The notes: a model not told the origin generated them from the sequence alone. DNA of 64,000 nt from Aquipseudomonas ullengensis (GCF_014174475.1 NZ_JACJUD010000002.1:732422-796421); one strand, 5' to 3'; numbered from the stretch's first letter, positions 1 to 8,755 are shown. Numbers and translations: made by a program.

Positions 1-63
1 AGCGAGAACGTCATGGGCCGCGCCTCGGAAGTGCTCGACAGCGACCTGCTGAAGCTCGACTAG
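1..63 (+). CDS. C-terminal end of an unidentified protein (partial)
   Basis: The first 63 bases read as one open frame of 20 residues ending SDLLKLD, with a TAG stop at 61-63. The gene begins outside the window. The tail is too short to assign a family. Its stop overlaps the stop of the convergent RNA methyltransferase gene, so the two genes meet tail to tail with no room for a terminator. The frame is open and its codon use fits Pseudomonas, but nothing else supports it. Confidence 0.55.
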   Translation, partial: SENVMGRASEVLDSDLLKLD

Positions 64-530
64 AACTGCGGCCCTGAGCGGGTGTTGTTGCCTTTGGCCA
101 GGCGGTCGTAGAGCACTACGTTGACCGTCGCGGCCAGGTTCATGCAGCCATTGGTGGGGATGTAGACCACTTCCTCGCCGCACCAGTCGCGGATTTCCTT
201 GTCCAGCGAGCCGTCTTCCGGGCCGAAGATGTACAGCGCCCGGTCCGGATGGGTGTAGCTGGGCAGCGACCGCGCGCCTTCCACCAGCTCCACCGCCACC
301 GGCGTACAGCCCAGCGGCACGATGCGGCGCAGATCATCGATATTGATCAGCGGAATGTCCTGATGGACCTTCTTGGTGTCGGTGATGAAGTCCTTGGCGC
401 GGTCATAGCGGGTGCCGGTGTAGAACACCGAACTGACGCCATAGCAGCCGGCGGCCCGCATGATCGAGCCGACATTCTCCGGTGACTTGGGGTTGAACAG
501 GCCGATGCAGCTATATCGTTTGTTGGCCAC
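60..530 (-). CDS. SpoU/TrmH-family RNA 2'-O-methyltransferase
   Basis: A 156-residue SPOUT methyltransferase that probably methylates a ribose 2'-OH in tRNA or rRNA using S-adenosylmethionine. All three SpoU motifs are visible: the N-terminal block around residues 13-26 (NPKSPENVGSIMRAAG), the GPEDG block at 101-109, and the C-terminal block NLAATVNVVLYDRL at 131-144 that forms the knotted cofactor pocket. The length suits a minimal SPOUT domain without an extra RNA-binding domain, as in TrmL-type enzymes. It differs from TrmL in sequence, so the substrate is not assigned. The ATG at 528-530 follows a GAGCGTTACC leader. Cytoplasmic. Confidence 0.85.
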   Translation of the reverse strand: MANKRYSCIGLFNPKSPENVGSIMRAAGCYGVSSVFYTGTRYDRAKDFITDTKKVHQDIPLINIDDLRRIVPLGCTPVAVELVEGARSLPSYTHPDRALYIFGPEDGSLDKEIRDWCGEEVVYIPTNGCMNLAATVNVVLYDRLAKGNNTRSGPQF

Positions 531-589
531 GGTAACGCTCGCGCAAAAAGACGGCGATTATACGGCCGCACCCGGCGCAGTGCCTGCCA

Positions 590-931
590 TTAGTCCTTTT
601 TCAGCAGGCTGGCCAGGTCACCGAAAGCCTTGTAGGTGGACTTGGCCGCTTGCGGGCTGGCGGTAGAGCCTTCGGCGAAGTACTGCTGGTCGGTGTAGCG
701 CGAGTGTTCGTTGTCGTGGCAGAACAGGCACAGCAACTCCCAGTTGGAGCCGTCCTGCGGGTTGTTGCCATGGTTGTGGTCGCGGTGGTGCACGGTCAGC
801 TCGCTCAGGCGCTTGCCGCTGAACTCGCGGGCGCAACGGCCGCATACGTGCGGGTACATCTTCAGGGCTTTCTGCCGGTAGTCCTCCTCGGCCTTGGCGG
901 AGAGGAAACGGCTGTTGGTGCTGGTGCTCAT
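590..931 (-). CDS. YajD-type HNH nuclease family protein
   Basis: A 113-residue HNH-domain protein of the YajD type. A zinc-type CxxC pair (Cys30, Cys33) precedes the HH dyad (His48-His49), which is followed by HNHGNN and a second CxxC-H group (Cys68, Cys71, His72). That is the usual zinc-bound beta-beta-alpha metal nuclease layout. Biological substrates of YajD proteins are not established. The ATG at 929-931 is chosen because the frame stays open upstream only as non-coding-looking sequence and known family members begin just before this point. The C-terminus (QAAKSTYKAFGDLASLL) is helical. Divergent from the small exported protein at 1015. Confidence 0.8.
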   Translation of the reverse strand: MSTSTNSRFLSAKAEEDYRQKALKMYPHVCGRCAREFSGKRLSELTVHHRDHNHGNNPQDGSNWELLCLFCHDNEHSRYTDQQYFAEGSTASPQAAKSTYKAFGDLASLLKKD

Positions 932-1014
932 GGCTGGACCTGTGGTCGGGTGGCGAACGCGATGGTTCCGATGCTGCCAGAATAAAGCCAAAGCCCACGT
1001 AACTGGAGCCCGCC

Positions 1015-1335
1015 ATGCGTAATTTCCCTGTGTTCGCACTGTTGCTGGGCCTGTTGTCGACAGGCAGCTTATCGGCGGCCGAGCTGCTGCGTGTTCCGGT
1101 GGCGCCGGCCAGCGGCTCGCCCGGCACCGCCACGCCGCAGCCTTATGGGCAGCCGCAGGTACGCCCGTTGGGCAGTGGTAACCGTCCGCCGCTGTTGAAC
1201 AACCCGGCCCAGCCCCGGCCGATGAATACACCGGCCCCATTGCCGAAAGACCAGCCGCTGCCGCAGCTGGAAGAGCAGCGGCGCAATATTCAACACCCGG
1301 CGGAGAACCTGAAGTCACCCTCGCCGGATCGCTGA
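1015..1335 (+). CDS. Small proline-rich exported protein of unknown function
   Basis: A 106-residue protein with a clear signal peptide: MRNFP, then a hydrophobic core to about residue 17, with likely cleavage after LSAA near residue 21-22. The mature part is short, rich in Pro, Gln and Asn, and looks disordered (PQPYGQPQVRPLGSGNRPP and similar). A GGAG-like site sits 5-8 bases before the ATG. I recognise no domain. It is probably periplasmic. Codon use and the signal peptide support a real gene. It stands alone between the divergent HNH gene and the lipoprotein gene at 1454. Confidence 0.6.
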   Translation: MRNFPVFALLLGLLSTGSLSAAELLRVPVAPASGSPGTATPQPYGQPQVRPLGSGNRPPLLNNPAQPRPMNTPAPLPKDQPLPQLEEQRRNIQHPAENLKSPSPDR

Positions 1336-1453
1336 AAACTCGCGCCGGTCGCATCCGTTCAGGGTTGTCACGCAACTGCCATTTAATCTTCATTCCCCGG
1401 TCATTCGACTGCGGCAACGTGCCTGGCCACTACAACAGCCATCAGGAGTTGCC

Positions 1454-1993
1454 ATGTCCCTTCTCAAACCCTTGTCGTTCGCCATTCTGGCCGCGACCCT
1501 CGCCGGTTGCGCCGCGCCGATGCAAGTCGCCAAGCCGGTAGCGCCGAACAACGAGGATTGGTACCAGGTTCGCACCGAGACCCAGGTGTTGGTGTTCGAC
1601 GACTATCAGGTGTTCAAGGACTACCTGGCCACCGGCACGGCGCCGGTGATGCGTACCCTGGAAGAGAAGGCGGCCACTGGCCAGGAGCAGATTCTGGTCC
1701 TGCGCGCCGAGGACGAGGGCAAGGCGCTGGACAAGATTTCCGCCTACCGCTTCCTCAAGGTGGCCCAGCCACCGGCTTCGCCCTTTTATGGCGAAGTGCG
1801 CCAGGACGGCGCCATCTACGTGTTCAAGCGCTACGGCGACATGGTCGAGATGATCAAGCTGGGCGAGCCGATCTTCCGCTACACCGACATCGGCGGCGGC
1901 CCGGACGGCAAGACGGTGATCTACGGCCTGCAGAAGGAAGAAGGGCGCCCGGAAGCGACCATTCAGCAGTTCAAGAAGAACCACATGCTGTAA
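1454..1993 (+). CDS. Predicted lipoprotein, unknown function
   Basis: A 179-residue protein with a lipoprotein signal: MSLLKPLSFAILAATLAGC, lipobox LAGC and acylated Cys19. The mature protein has no recognisable family motif. It contains mixed alpha/beta sequence (TQVLVFDDYQVFKDYLATG, YVFKRYGDMVEMIKLG) and looks globular. A strong CAGGAG Shine-Dalgarno lies about 7 bases before the ATG. Residue +2 after the Cys is Ala, which argues against inner-membrane retention, so outer-membrane anchoring is likely. It is followed by a rho-independent terminator and then a convergent gene, so it appears monocistronic. Confidence 0.75.
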   Translation: MSLLKPLSFAILAATLAGCAAPMQVAKPVAPNNEDWYQVRTETQVLVFDDYQVFKDYLATGTAPVMRTLEEKAATGQEQILVLRAEDEGKALDKISAYRFLKVAQPPASPFYGEVRQDGAIYVFKRYGDMVEMIKLGEPIFRYTDIGGGPDGKTVIYGLQKEEGRPEATIQQFKKNHML

Positions 1994-2010
1994 GCGCTCG
2001 CGCTTTAAAA

Positions 2011-2048
2011 ACGCCCGCTCGGACTTGTCTGCGCGGGCGTTGTTCTTT
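2011..2048. terminator. Rho-independent terminator between convergent genes
   Basis: An 8-bp GC-rich stem (ACGCCCGC at 2011-2018 with GCGGGCGT at 2033-2040) is followed by TGTTCTTT. On the opposite strand it is followed by TTTTAAAGCG, so it can serve both the lipoprotein gene and the convergent epimerase gene. Confidence 0.7.
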
Positions 2049-2068
2049 CCGCTGCCTTACAGGCTGGA

Positions 2069-3436
2069 TTAGGCCGTCAACTCTTTCAGAGCTTTCGACA
2101 GATCGGGGTAGGCGAACTGGTAGCCGCTATCCAGCAGTTTGCGTGGCACCACTCGCTGGCCGCTGAGTAGGATTTCATCGGCCATTTCTCCCACAAGTAA
2201 ACGCAGCAGTTTTGCCGGAACAGGCAGGCTTATTGGCAGGCAGGCTAACTGCTTACCCAGAGCATGACTGAATGTCGCTTGTTGCACTGGCTCGGGGGCC
2301 GTGACATTGAAGGCGCCAGTCAGATCCGGTCGGGTAAGCAGGAACGCGCAGGTGTCCAGTACATCCTGCAGGTGAATCCACGGCATCCACTGGCGGCCGT
2401 TGCCCAGTCGGGTGGCCAGGCCCAAGTCGAAAGAACTCCTCAGCTCCTGCAGTGGGCCTCCGTTCCTGCCCAGCACTATGCCAATACGCAGCAGGCAGAC
2501 ACGCACTCCTTGTGTCTCAAAGTTCAGCGCGGCGTGCTCCCACTGCTGGCAGAGTTGATGAGAGAAGCAGTCTACGGGTGCTGCCTGCTCATTCAGTCGT
2601 TGATCGTGCTGGTGGCCGTAAAAGCCCACCGCCGAGGCGTTCAGCAGCACCTCGGGCTTTTGTTGCAGGCGTTCGACCAGGCGAAGCAGGGCATCGGTTA
2701 CCTGCAGACGGCTACTCAGAAAGGTGGCTTTCCTCTGTGGGGTCCAGCGTCCGTGTGCCAACGGCTCTCCAGCCAAATTGATGATGCAGTCGATGCGCTC
2801 ATGACTGGCAATCTGGTCGAGGTCACTCAGGTAACTGATGCGTCCGGCCAGTTGGCTGGACGCAGGGATTTTCCCACGGGTGAGGATCAATACTTCGTGA
2901 CCAGCCTGGCTAAGCGCGATGCTTAGCGGGTGACCGATAAAACCGGTTCCTCCCGTCAGTAGAATTCTTAGCTGCTTTGAGCTGCTGTAGCGGAGGGCCT
3001 CGGGTGCGATGGCGGTAGTTCGGATCGGTTTGAGAAATAGCAGGGGTATGGCTATCGACAAGGCTGCGGCGGCATTCAGGTACGCATGGGCGTAGATGCC
3101 GAAAGAAGCGGATATGCCGCTATCCAGCACGCACCAGAGCAGCAGCGCGGCGAACAGGGTCGGTTTTATCACGCGATGGCCCTGCTCGCGGTAGAGGTAC
3201 ACCAGCACGCTGAACAGCAGCCCCCAACTGGCCACTGTAGGGCCGAACAGGCGCACCATCGTGGTCAGCAGGCTCTGGTATTCGGCGGCAGGCGGTGGGC
3301 TGATGCCGAAGCTGGCATACAGGTAGTTGAAGTAGGGCTCGGCGATTGCCAGTTGGGCGGTGAAGGCCAGCATGACGCCGAGCCCGACATGGCCGAGGCC
3401 TACCAGGAGCAGCCAGCGGTAGAGCAGATTTTGCAT
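2069..3436 (-). CDS. TIGR01777/YfcH-like NAD(P)-dependent epimerase fused to an N-terminal membrane domain
   Basis: A 455-residue two-part protein. Residues 1 to about 138 hold four hydrophobic segments (near 8-30, 66-82, 92-110 and 118-137), like a small four-helix membrane domain. From residue 157 a Rossmann domain begins with the dinucleotide motif GGTGFIG at 162-168. It continues with NLAGEPLAHGRW, SRLQVTDAL, NASAVGFYG and the TIGR01777-typical WIHLQDV, and ends in the family's C-terminal QRVVPRKLLDSGYQFAYPDL. YfcH proteins are normally about 300 residues and soluble, so the extra domain makes this a membrane-tethered version. The substrate is unknown. Its own ATG follows AAGGACGTCCCC. 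Confidence 0.8.
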   Translation of the reverse strand: MQNLLYRWLLLVGLGHVGLGVMLAFTAQLAIAEPYFNYLYASFGISPPPAAEYQSLLTTMVRLFGPTVASWGLLFSVLVYLYREQGHRVIKPTLFAALLLWCVLDSGISASFGIYAHAYLNAAAALSIAIPLLFLKPIRTTAIAPEALRYSSSKQLRILLTGGTGFIGHPLSIALSQAGHEVLILTRGKIPASSQLAGRISYLSDLDQIASHERIDCIINLAGEPLAHGRWTPQRKATFLSSRLQVTDALLRLVERLQQKPEVLLNASAVGFYGHQHDQRLNEQAAPVDCFSHQLCQQWEHAALNFETQGVRVCLLRIGIVLGRNGGPLQELRSSFDLGLATRLGNGRQWMPWIHLQDVLDTCAFLLTRPDLTGAFNVTAPEPVQQATFSHALGKQLACLPISLPVPAKLLRLLVGEMADEILLSGQRVVPRKLLDSGYQFAYPDLSKALKELTA

Positions 3437-3461
3437 GGGGACGTCCTTTTCTTGCGAAGGG

Positions 3462-3998
3462 TCAGAGCTTGTTCAGCGCCTCACTCAGGGCGCCGGAGCA
3501 CACGGCAATGCCCAGGCCCTGGGACAGGCATTCGAATTGGCGTCGATCATCGCCGCTACTGGCCAGGCAGTTGGGCATGGTGACCGTGGTTTTGACCTGG
3601 TCGAGCGCGCTCATCGCCTTCTGGTACTGACTTTGGCTGATCTTGCCTTGGCGCCGACGTTCGCGACCGATTTCCTGGAGATTGGGGATGTCCGAGGCCG
3701 TCCAGCGCAGTGCGTCGCTGCACATTTTCTGCGACGAGGGGGCTTGGCTGGCGCTTTGTTCGGTGCTTTCCGGGTTGGGGCTAGCTGCCTGGGGTTCGGC
3801 TTCGGGGGCGGCAACCGGGGCAGCTGGGGCGCTGCCAGGCGAGGTCGCGCGGATTTCAACGGCCTCGATCGGCTGCTCCGGCGTGGGCGGCATGTTGCCG
3901 TAGTGTTTCTGCCCGTTGGCGTCGACCCACGTATAGACCTGGGCCTGTGCGGCCAGGACCGAGCAACACAATGCAAGGGCAAGCAGGGATCTGAGCAC
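3462..3998 (-). CDS. DUF4124 domain-containing exported protein
   Basis: A 178-residue protein starting at a GTG. An AAAAGGA Shine-Dalgarno lies 9 bases upstream, and no ATG is available before the signal peptide. Residues 1-20 (MLRSLLALALCCSVLAAQAQ) are a signal peptide. A DUF4124 core follows at 21-42 (VYTWVDANGQKHYGNMPP), then a Pro/Ala-rich linker and a C-terminal part with three cysteines that could form periplasmic disulphides. DUF4124 is a widespread envelope domain with no known biochemical role. It lies 26 bases upstream-facing from the epimerase gene start, so the two could be one transcript. Confidence 0.7.
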   Translation of the reverse strand: MLRSLLALALCCSVLAAQAQVYTWVDANGQKHYGNMPPTPEQPIEAVEIRATSPGSAPAAPVAAPEAEPQAASPNPESTEQSASQAPSSQKMCSDALRWTASDIPNLQEIGRERRRQGKISQSQYQKAMSALDQVKTTVTMPNCLASSGDDRRQFECLSQGLGIAVCSGALSEALNKL

Positions 3999-4090
3999 GC
4001 GGTAAATCCTTTTGCAGATCAGGTGATGTGCCGACGAACCATAAGGCGGTGGCCAGGCGCTGCCAAGCCCCGCCTTGCTTTGAGCAGGTC

Positions 4091-6130
4091 TCAGACCAGG
4101 CCGAGTACCTTGAGCAGGAAGGCGTATTCCAGTGCTACATCCTTGAGCGCCTGGTAACGGCCGCTCATGCCGCCATGGCCGGCGCCGAGGTCGGTCTTGA
4201 GCAGCAGCAGGTTGCTGTCGGTACGGGTGGCGCGAAGCTTGGCCACCCATTTGGCGGCTTCCCAATACTGCACGCGACTGTCGTTGAAGCCGGCTACGGC
4301 GAGGATCGCCGGATAGGCCTGGGCGCTGACGTTCTCGTACGGCGCATAACCCTTGATGCGCTCGTAGACGTCGGGCTGGTTCGGGTCGCCCCATTCGTCG
4401 TACTCGGTGACGGTCAGTGGCAGGTCGGGGTTCTGCATGGTGTTGAGCACATCGACGAAGGGCACTTCGGCAATGGCAGCGGCGAACAGCGCGGGGCTCT
4501 GGTTGAGCACGGCGCCGATCAACAGGCCGCCGGCGCTGCCACCGCTGATGGCGAGTTGCTGGGGCGAGGTGTGGCCGGTGACGATCAGGTGTTCGGCGCA
4601 GGCGATGAAGTCGCCAAAGCTGTTGTGCTTGTGTTCCAGCTTGCCGGCGCGATACCAGGCCTCACCCAGTTCGCCGCCGCCGCGCACATGGGCGATGGCG
4701 AAGACGAAACCACGCTCCAGCAGGCTCAGGCGGGCGTGGGAAAACCAGGGGTCGAGGCTTTCGCCATAGGCACCGTAGCCATACAGGTAGAGCGGGGCGG
4801 GTGTGCTGGAAGCGAGCACGTCGCGGCGCGCCACCAGGCTAATCGGCACCTGGGTACCGTCACCTGCGGTGGCCCAGAGGCGGCGGCTTTCGTAAGCGTC
4901 GGCATCGAACGGGCCTTCTACCGGTGTCTGCTTGAGCACCTGCTGTGCGCCCGTGGCCAGCTCCAGCTGGCGTACCTGCGCCGGGCGATTGAGCGCCTCG
5001 TAGCGCAGGCGGATGGTGGCGCTGTGGAACTCCAGACTGTCCTGCACATACAGGCTGTAGGCCGCGTCCGGCAGTTGCACGGGATAGGCCGTACCGCCCT
5101 GGGGGTGTACTTCGATAACCGGCAGGCCGCCGACCCGCAGGCTGAGTATGAAGGCATCGCGGTTGAGGGTGACGCCTTCGAGCATGCGTTGCGGGTCGTG
5201 GGCGATCAGCGCCTGCCAGTGTGCGCGAGTCGGCACCTGCTCGCCCTTGACCGCGTACAGGGCGAAGTTGATGCCGCTCTGGTTGCTGCGGATCAGCCAG
5301 GCCCAAGTCCCGTCCAGCTGGCCGTGGTCGACGTAGTATTCGTGGTTTTCTTCGCGCGGCGCCAGGCAGGTGAAGGCGCCGTCGGGCTGCTCGGCGTCGA
5401 GGATCCAGGCTTCGCTGGTGGTCTTGCTGCCCAGCAGCAGGACCAGTTGGCGCTCGGAGCTGGAGCGGTAGCAACTGAGGAAGAAACGCCCGTCCTGTTC
5501 CTCGAAGACCAGCGTCGCGTGGTCTTCGCCCAAGCGGTGGCGGTGCAGCTGGTGCGGGCGGTGGGTGTCGTCGAGGGTGGTGAAGAACAGCGTAAGGCTG
5601 TCGTTGGCCCAGGTCAGGCTGCCGTCGCAATCGTCGAAGGGCAGGGTGCTGATGGCGCCGCTGTCCAAGTCCTTGACGAACAACTGGTAGATCTCGTCGC
5701 CGGAGGTGTCCAGGCTGTAGCCGAGCAGGCGGTGGTCCGGGCTGACGGTGAAGGCGCCCAGCGAGAAGAAGTCATCGCCGGCCAGCGCGTTGGGGTCGAG
5801 CAGCAACTGCTCGGCGCTTTCGTCCACGCTCAGGCTGCCATCGGCCGGGCGCGGGCAGCGGTAGTGGCGCGGGTATTCGTCGCCGGCGGTGGTGCGCTGG
5901 TAGTACAGCCACGGCCCCCAGGGGCTGGGCAGCGACAGGTCGGTCTCGCGGATACGGCCCTTGATCTCCTGGAACAGCGCCTCGCGCAGTTCGCTCTGCC
6001 CGGCCAGTTGCTCCTCGAGGTAGGCGTTTTCTGCTTTCAGGTGCTCCAGTACCTCGGTGGCATCGCGCTGCTCCAGCCAGTGGTAGGGGTCGGCGGCGGC
6101 TTCACGGCGAGCAATCGGGGCGTTGGGCAT
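4091..6130 (-). CDS. ptrB: Oligopeptidase B (S9A prolyl oligopeptidase family)
   Basis: A 679-residue serine peptidase with an N-terminal beta-propeller (about residues 70-415) that gates a C-terminal alpha/beta-hydrolase domain. The triad is visible: Ser532 in GGSAGG, Asp617 in GFNDSRV and His652 in GAGHGG. The TEYDEWGDP segment (575-583) is typical of oligopeptidase B, which cuts short peptides after Arg or Lys, rather than prolyl oligopeptidase. No signal peptide, so cytoplasmic. The start ATG at 6128-6130 is followed at once by the family's usual N-terminal RREAAADPYHWLE. Transcribed alone, convergent with nothing and upstream of the DUF4124 gene on the same strand. Confidence 0.9.
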   Translation of the reverse strand: MPNAPIARREAAADPYHWLEQRDATEVLEHLKAENAYLEEQLAGQSELREALFQEIKGRIRETDLSLPSPWGPWLYYQRTTAGDEYPRHYRCPRPADGSLSVDESAEQLLLDPNALAGDDFFSLGAFTVSPDHRLLGYSLDTSGDEIYQLFVKDLDSGAISTLPFDDCDGSLTWANDSLTLFFTTLDDTHRPHQLHRHRLGEDHATLVFEEQDGRFFLSCYRSSSERQLVLLLGSKTTSEAWILDAEQPDGAFTCLAPREENHEYYVDHGQLDGTWAWLIRSNQSGINFALYAVKGEQVPTRAHWQALIAHDPQRMLEGVTLNRDAFILSLRVGGLPVIEVHPQGGTAYPVQLPDAAYSLYVQDSLEFHSATIRLRYEALNRPAQVRQLELATGAQQVLKQTPVEGPFDADAYESRRLWATAGDGTQVPISLVARRDVLASSTPAPLYLYGYGAYGESLDPWFSHARLSLLERGFVFAIAHVRGGGELGEAWYRAGKLEHKHNSFGDFIACAEHLIVTGHTSPQQLAISGGSAGGLLIGAVLNQSPALFAAAIAEVPFVDVLNTMQNPDLPLTVTEYDEWGDPNQPDVYERIKGYAPYENVSAQAYPAILAVAGFNDSRVQYWEAAKWVAKLRATRTDSNLLLLKTDLGAGHGGMSGRYQALKDVALEYAFLLKVLGLV

Positions 6131-6236
6131 TGTTGAGTGATCTCGAAGGGGAACGGGGGAGGCGATAGCAGGGGCGCCGGGGCGCGGAAAAGCCGTTATG
6201 ATAAGCGCCCATTTGCCGGCCTAGCCATGAACTCGC

Positions 6237-6716
6237 ATGACTGAACAAGACTATCTGCTTGCCTGGGGCGTGTATGCCGTTTCCGCTCTCGGCTGCCTGC
6301 TGGTGTGGTGTCACATGACGAAGTGGATGTGGCGCTGGCTGCGCGAGCCGCTGCGTGTGCTGGTTGCCGTGCTGCTGCTGACGCCGACCATCGTCGACCC
6401 GGGTAAGGAGCTGTTCGCTCCTGCCATCGCCATCACCGCCCTGGATGTGCTGTTCAAGGTCGGCAACAACGCCTGGCGTGCGGTGGCTGACCTGGCCATT
6501 TATGGCCTGATCGCCTTTGCCATATGGCTGGCGTTCGCCGGCTTGCGCTGGCCGGTGGAGCGCTGGTGGAACGAACGCCGTGGCCCGCGGGGCCCGGCTG
6601 TCGAGGAAGACGAGCCGACCCTGCGCGAGATGATGGCCCGCGAGTCCCGCCCAGACGCCGATACCCGCATGGATGCCAATGGCGACCGGCGCCTGCGCAT
6701 CGAGCCGCGCCTCTAG
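6237..6716 (+). CDS. Small inner-membrane protein, unknown function
   Basis: A 159-residue protein with three likely membrane helices: about 8-25, 38-55 and 82-104. A charged cytoplasmic tail follows (WNERRGPRG, then an acidic and Arg-rich end). I recognise no family beyond a conserved Pseudomonas membrane protein. There is no convincing Shine-Dalgarno before the ATG at 6237, and a six-codon ORF (6227-6244) overlaps the start in another frame. It precedes the HIT-yafJ-DUF2937 run on the same strand with a 52-base gap, and could be its first gene. Confidence 0.6.
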   Translation: MTEQDYLLAWGVYAVSALGCLLVWCHMTKWMWRWLREPLRVLVAVLLLTPTIVDPGKELFAPAIAITALDVLFKVGNNAWRAVADLAIYGLIAFAIWLAFAGLRWPVERWWNERRGPRGPAVEEDEPTLREMMARESRPDADTRMDANGDRRLRIEPRL

Positions 6717-6768
6717 TTGCACGCCAGAGGCTGTGCGTTCAGCATGGCCGCTTGTGACAGGAGAGCCC

Positions 6769-7215
6769 ATGAGCTGCGTGTTCTGTGCCATTGCCGACGG
6801 CCATCTGCCGGCGCATACGATCCATGAAGACGAACATTTCCTGGTGCTGCTGGATATCTTCCCGCTGCGCCCGGCGCATCTGTTGATCGTCGCGCGTGGC
6901 CATGCCCCGTTCCTGGCCGATCTGCCTAACCCGGCCCGCGATGCCTTGCTGGCGCTGGCGGCGCGCATGAGTCGCGTGCTGTACGCCAGCGATCCGGGTG
7001 TGCAGGGCATCAACCTGCTGCTCAACGATGGCCCGGTGGCCAACCAGCATGTGCCGCACCTGCATCTGCACCTGCTGCCCCGCCGGCGTGGCGACCTGAT
7101 GGCGCTGTGCTGGCGTATCCTCACCCGTTTCCTGCCGCAGGCGCGCAGGCGTCTGGATGCACGCCTGGCGCGTGAAGCCGAGATGCTGCGTAGCGCCCTG
7201 CAACGAGAGTCCTGA
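6769..7215 (+). CDS. HIT family nucleotide-binding protein
   Basis: A 148-residue histidine-triad protein. The signature HxHxH is at His97, His99 and His101 (VPHLHLHLLPR), and the nearby N90-D88 segment (LLLNDGPVANQHV) matches the nucleotide-binding loop. The N-terminal CVFC pair at Cys3/Cys6 is the usual HIT zinc site half. Members hydrolyse AMP-linked or dinucleoside polyphosphate substrates; the natural substrate here is not known. The start at 6769 is chosen over upstream starts because CAGGAG lies 5 bases before it and the family starts with MxCxFC. Three bases separate it from yafJ. Confidence 0.85.
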   Translation: MSCVFCAIADGHLPAHTIHEDEHFLVLLDIFPLRPAHLLIVARGHAPFLADLPNPARDALLALAARMSRVLYASDPGVQGINLLLNDGPVANQHVPHLHLHLLPRRRGDLMALCWRILTRFLPQARRRLDARLAREAEMLRSALQRES

Positions 7216-7218
7216 ACC

Positions 7219-7998
7219 ATGTGTGAATTGCTCGGCATGAGCGCCAACGTCCCCACGGACATCGTTTTCAGTTTCACCGGGCTGATGCAGCGCGGTGGCG
7301 GCACCGGCCCGCACCGTGACGGCTGGGGCATCGCCTTCTATGAAGGGCGCGGTCTGCGCCTGTTCCAGGACCCCTCGGCCAGCGTCGACTCAGAGGTGGC
7401 GCGGCTGGTGCAGCGCTACCCGATCAAGAGCGAGACGGTGATCGGCCATATCCGCCAGGCCAATGTTGGCAAGGTCTGCCTGTCCAATACCCACCCGTTT
7501 GTGCGCGAGCTGTGGGGGCGCAACTGGTGCTTCGCCCACAACGGCCAGTTGGCCGACTTCGCGCCGCAGTTTTCCTTCTACCGCCCGGTGGGCGATACCG
7601 ACAGCGAAGCGGCGTTCTGCGAGTTGCTCAACCGGGTGCGCACCGCTTTCCCCGAGCCGGTGGGGGTGCAGGTGCTGCTGCCGGTGCTGATTCGTGCCGC
7701 CCAGGAGTTTCGCCGCAAAGGCGTGTTCAACTGCCTGCTGAGCAACGGCGACTGGCTGTTCTGTTACTGCTCGACCAAGCTGGCGCAGATTACCCGCCGC
7801 GCGCCGTTTGGCCCGGCACGCTTGAAAGATGCCGATGTGATGGTGGATTTCCAGGCGGAAACCACCCCCAACGACGTGGTGACGGTGATCGCCACCGAAC
7901 CGTTGACCGACAACGAGTCCTGGAACCTGCTGCGACCAGGTGAATGGAGCCTGTGGCGCCGCGGTGAATGCATCGCCCACGGACAGACAGGGGAATAG
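7219..7998 (+). CDS. yafJ: Class II glutamine amidotransferase, YafJ type
   Basis: A 259-residue stand-alone class II glutamine amidotransferase. After loss of Met1 the nucleophile is Cys2 (MCELLGM). The domain continues with RDGWGIAFYEGRG, IGHIRQANVGK, the oxyanion-type NTHPFVRELWGRNWCFAHNGQL, and DTDSEAAFCELL. No acceptor domain is attached, so the amide recipient is unknown; YafJ and Gfa-like proteins share this layout. It sits directly after the HIT gene with a 3-base gap and 4 bases before the DUF2937 gene, which indicates one operon. Confidence 0.85.
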   Translation: MCELLGMSANVPTDIVFSFTGLMQRGGGTGPHRDGWGIAFYEGRGLRLFQDPSASVDSEVARLVQRYPIKSETVIGHIRQANVGKVCLSNTHPFVRELWGRNWCFAHNGQLADFAPQFSFYRPVGDTDSEAAFCELLNRVRTAFPEPVGVQVLLPVLIRAAQEFRRKGVFNCLLSNGDWLFCYCSTKLAQITRRAPFGPARLKDADVMVDFQAETTPNDVVTVIATEPLTDNESWNLLRPGEWSLWRRGECIAHGQTGE

Positions 7999-8002
7999 CA
8001 CG

Positions 8003-8536
8003 ATGTTCAGAAGTTATCTGCGCCTGGCCATGTTTGCGCTGGGCCTGTTGATTGGCGTACAGGTGCCGGGTTTCATCGACGACTACAGCAAGCGCGTGAC
8101 GGCCCATCGCGATGAGTCGGAACAGAGCCTGCTGGGCTTTCGCCAGACCGCCCGGCAGTTCTTCGCCGGCGACCTCAATGCCCTGGTCGCCCACTATCGC
8201 GCCAGCACTGATGACGTGATGCGCAGCGACGCCGACAGCATCGCCCACCTGGTCGAGCGCAACAGCCTGATGGAGGCCGAATGGCTGGCCATGCAAGGGC
8301 CCTGGTATGCGCAGGTCTGGCACCTGGCGAGCGACGCGGACCAGGCCTTGTTGCAGGAAACCTACGACGCCTACAGCTACCAGATTCTCCTCGCCCCGCA
8401 GGCCATCGCCTGGGGCATTGGCTGTGCGCTGCTGCTGGCCTGGCTGGTGGAACTGGTCTTCGTCGGCCTGGGCTGGACCCTGGGTTATGGCCGTAAGCAC
8501 AAGACCATTGCCTACGAGAAACGCCACTGGCGCTGA
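8003..8536 (+). CDS. DUF2937 family inner-membrane protein
   Basis: A 177-residue protein with an N-terminal hydrophobic segment (about 7-22), a long helical, probably periplasmic middle (DDYSKRVTAHRDESEQSLLGFRQTA and onward), and a C-terminal hydrophobic helix (about 132-158) ending in a basic tail. This topology and the FIDDYSKRV start fit DUF2937, a proteobacterial family without a known function. The ATG at 8003 is preferred because ACAGGGGAATAG provides the ribosome site just after the yafJ coding end, and the signal-like segment starts right there. It is the last gene of the run. Confidence 0.65.
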   Translation: MFRSYLRLAMFALGLLIGVQVPGFIDDYSKRVTAHRDESEQSLLGFRQTARQFFAGDLNALVAHYRASTDDVMRSDADSIAHLVERNSLMEAEWLAMQGPWYAQVWHLASDADQALLQETYDAYSYQILLAPQAIAWGIGCALLLAWLVELVFVGLGWTLGYGRKHKTIAYEKRHWR

Positions 8537-8755
8537 TCGGGCGGCACTGCCTATTGGCCATTCACGCGTGAGCGAAATAATGGCGGCAGGCCGCTATTCG
8601 TCACAGGCAAACCTGCAAAGTAGAGCGGATTGACTAGGCTGAGTCAGATCGCCGTGTCCTCTTGTCGACCGGCGTATGACTTCCGGGCCTGGCCGCGCTA
8701 ACGACAATCGCGTGGCTCTGGCCTCAACCCGCTTTTCTTCCCAGGGAGAAGCGTC

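Noticed and set aside
4028..6136. A 702-codon open frame on the plus strand across the oligopeptidase B gene
   Set aside because: It mirrors the real minus-strand gene, which has a full catalytic triad. Long antisense frames are common in high-GC DNA.
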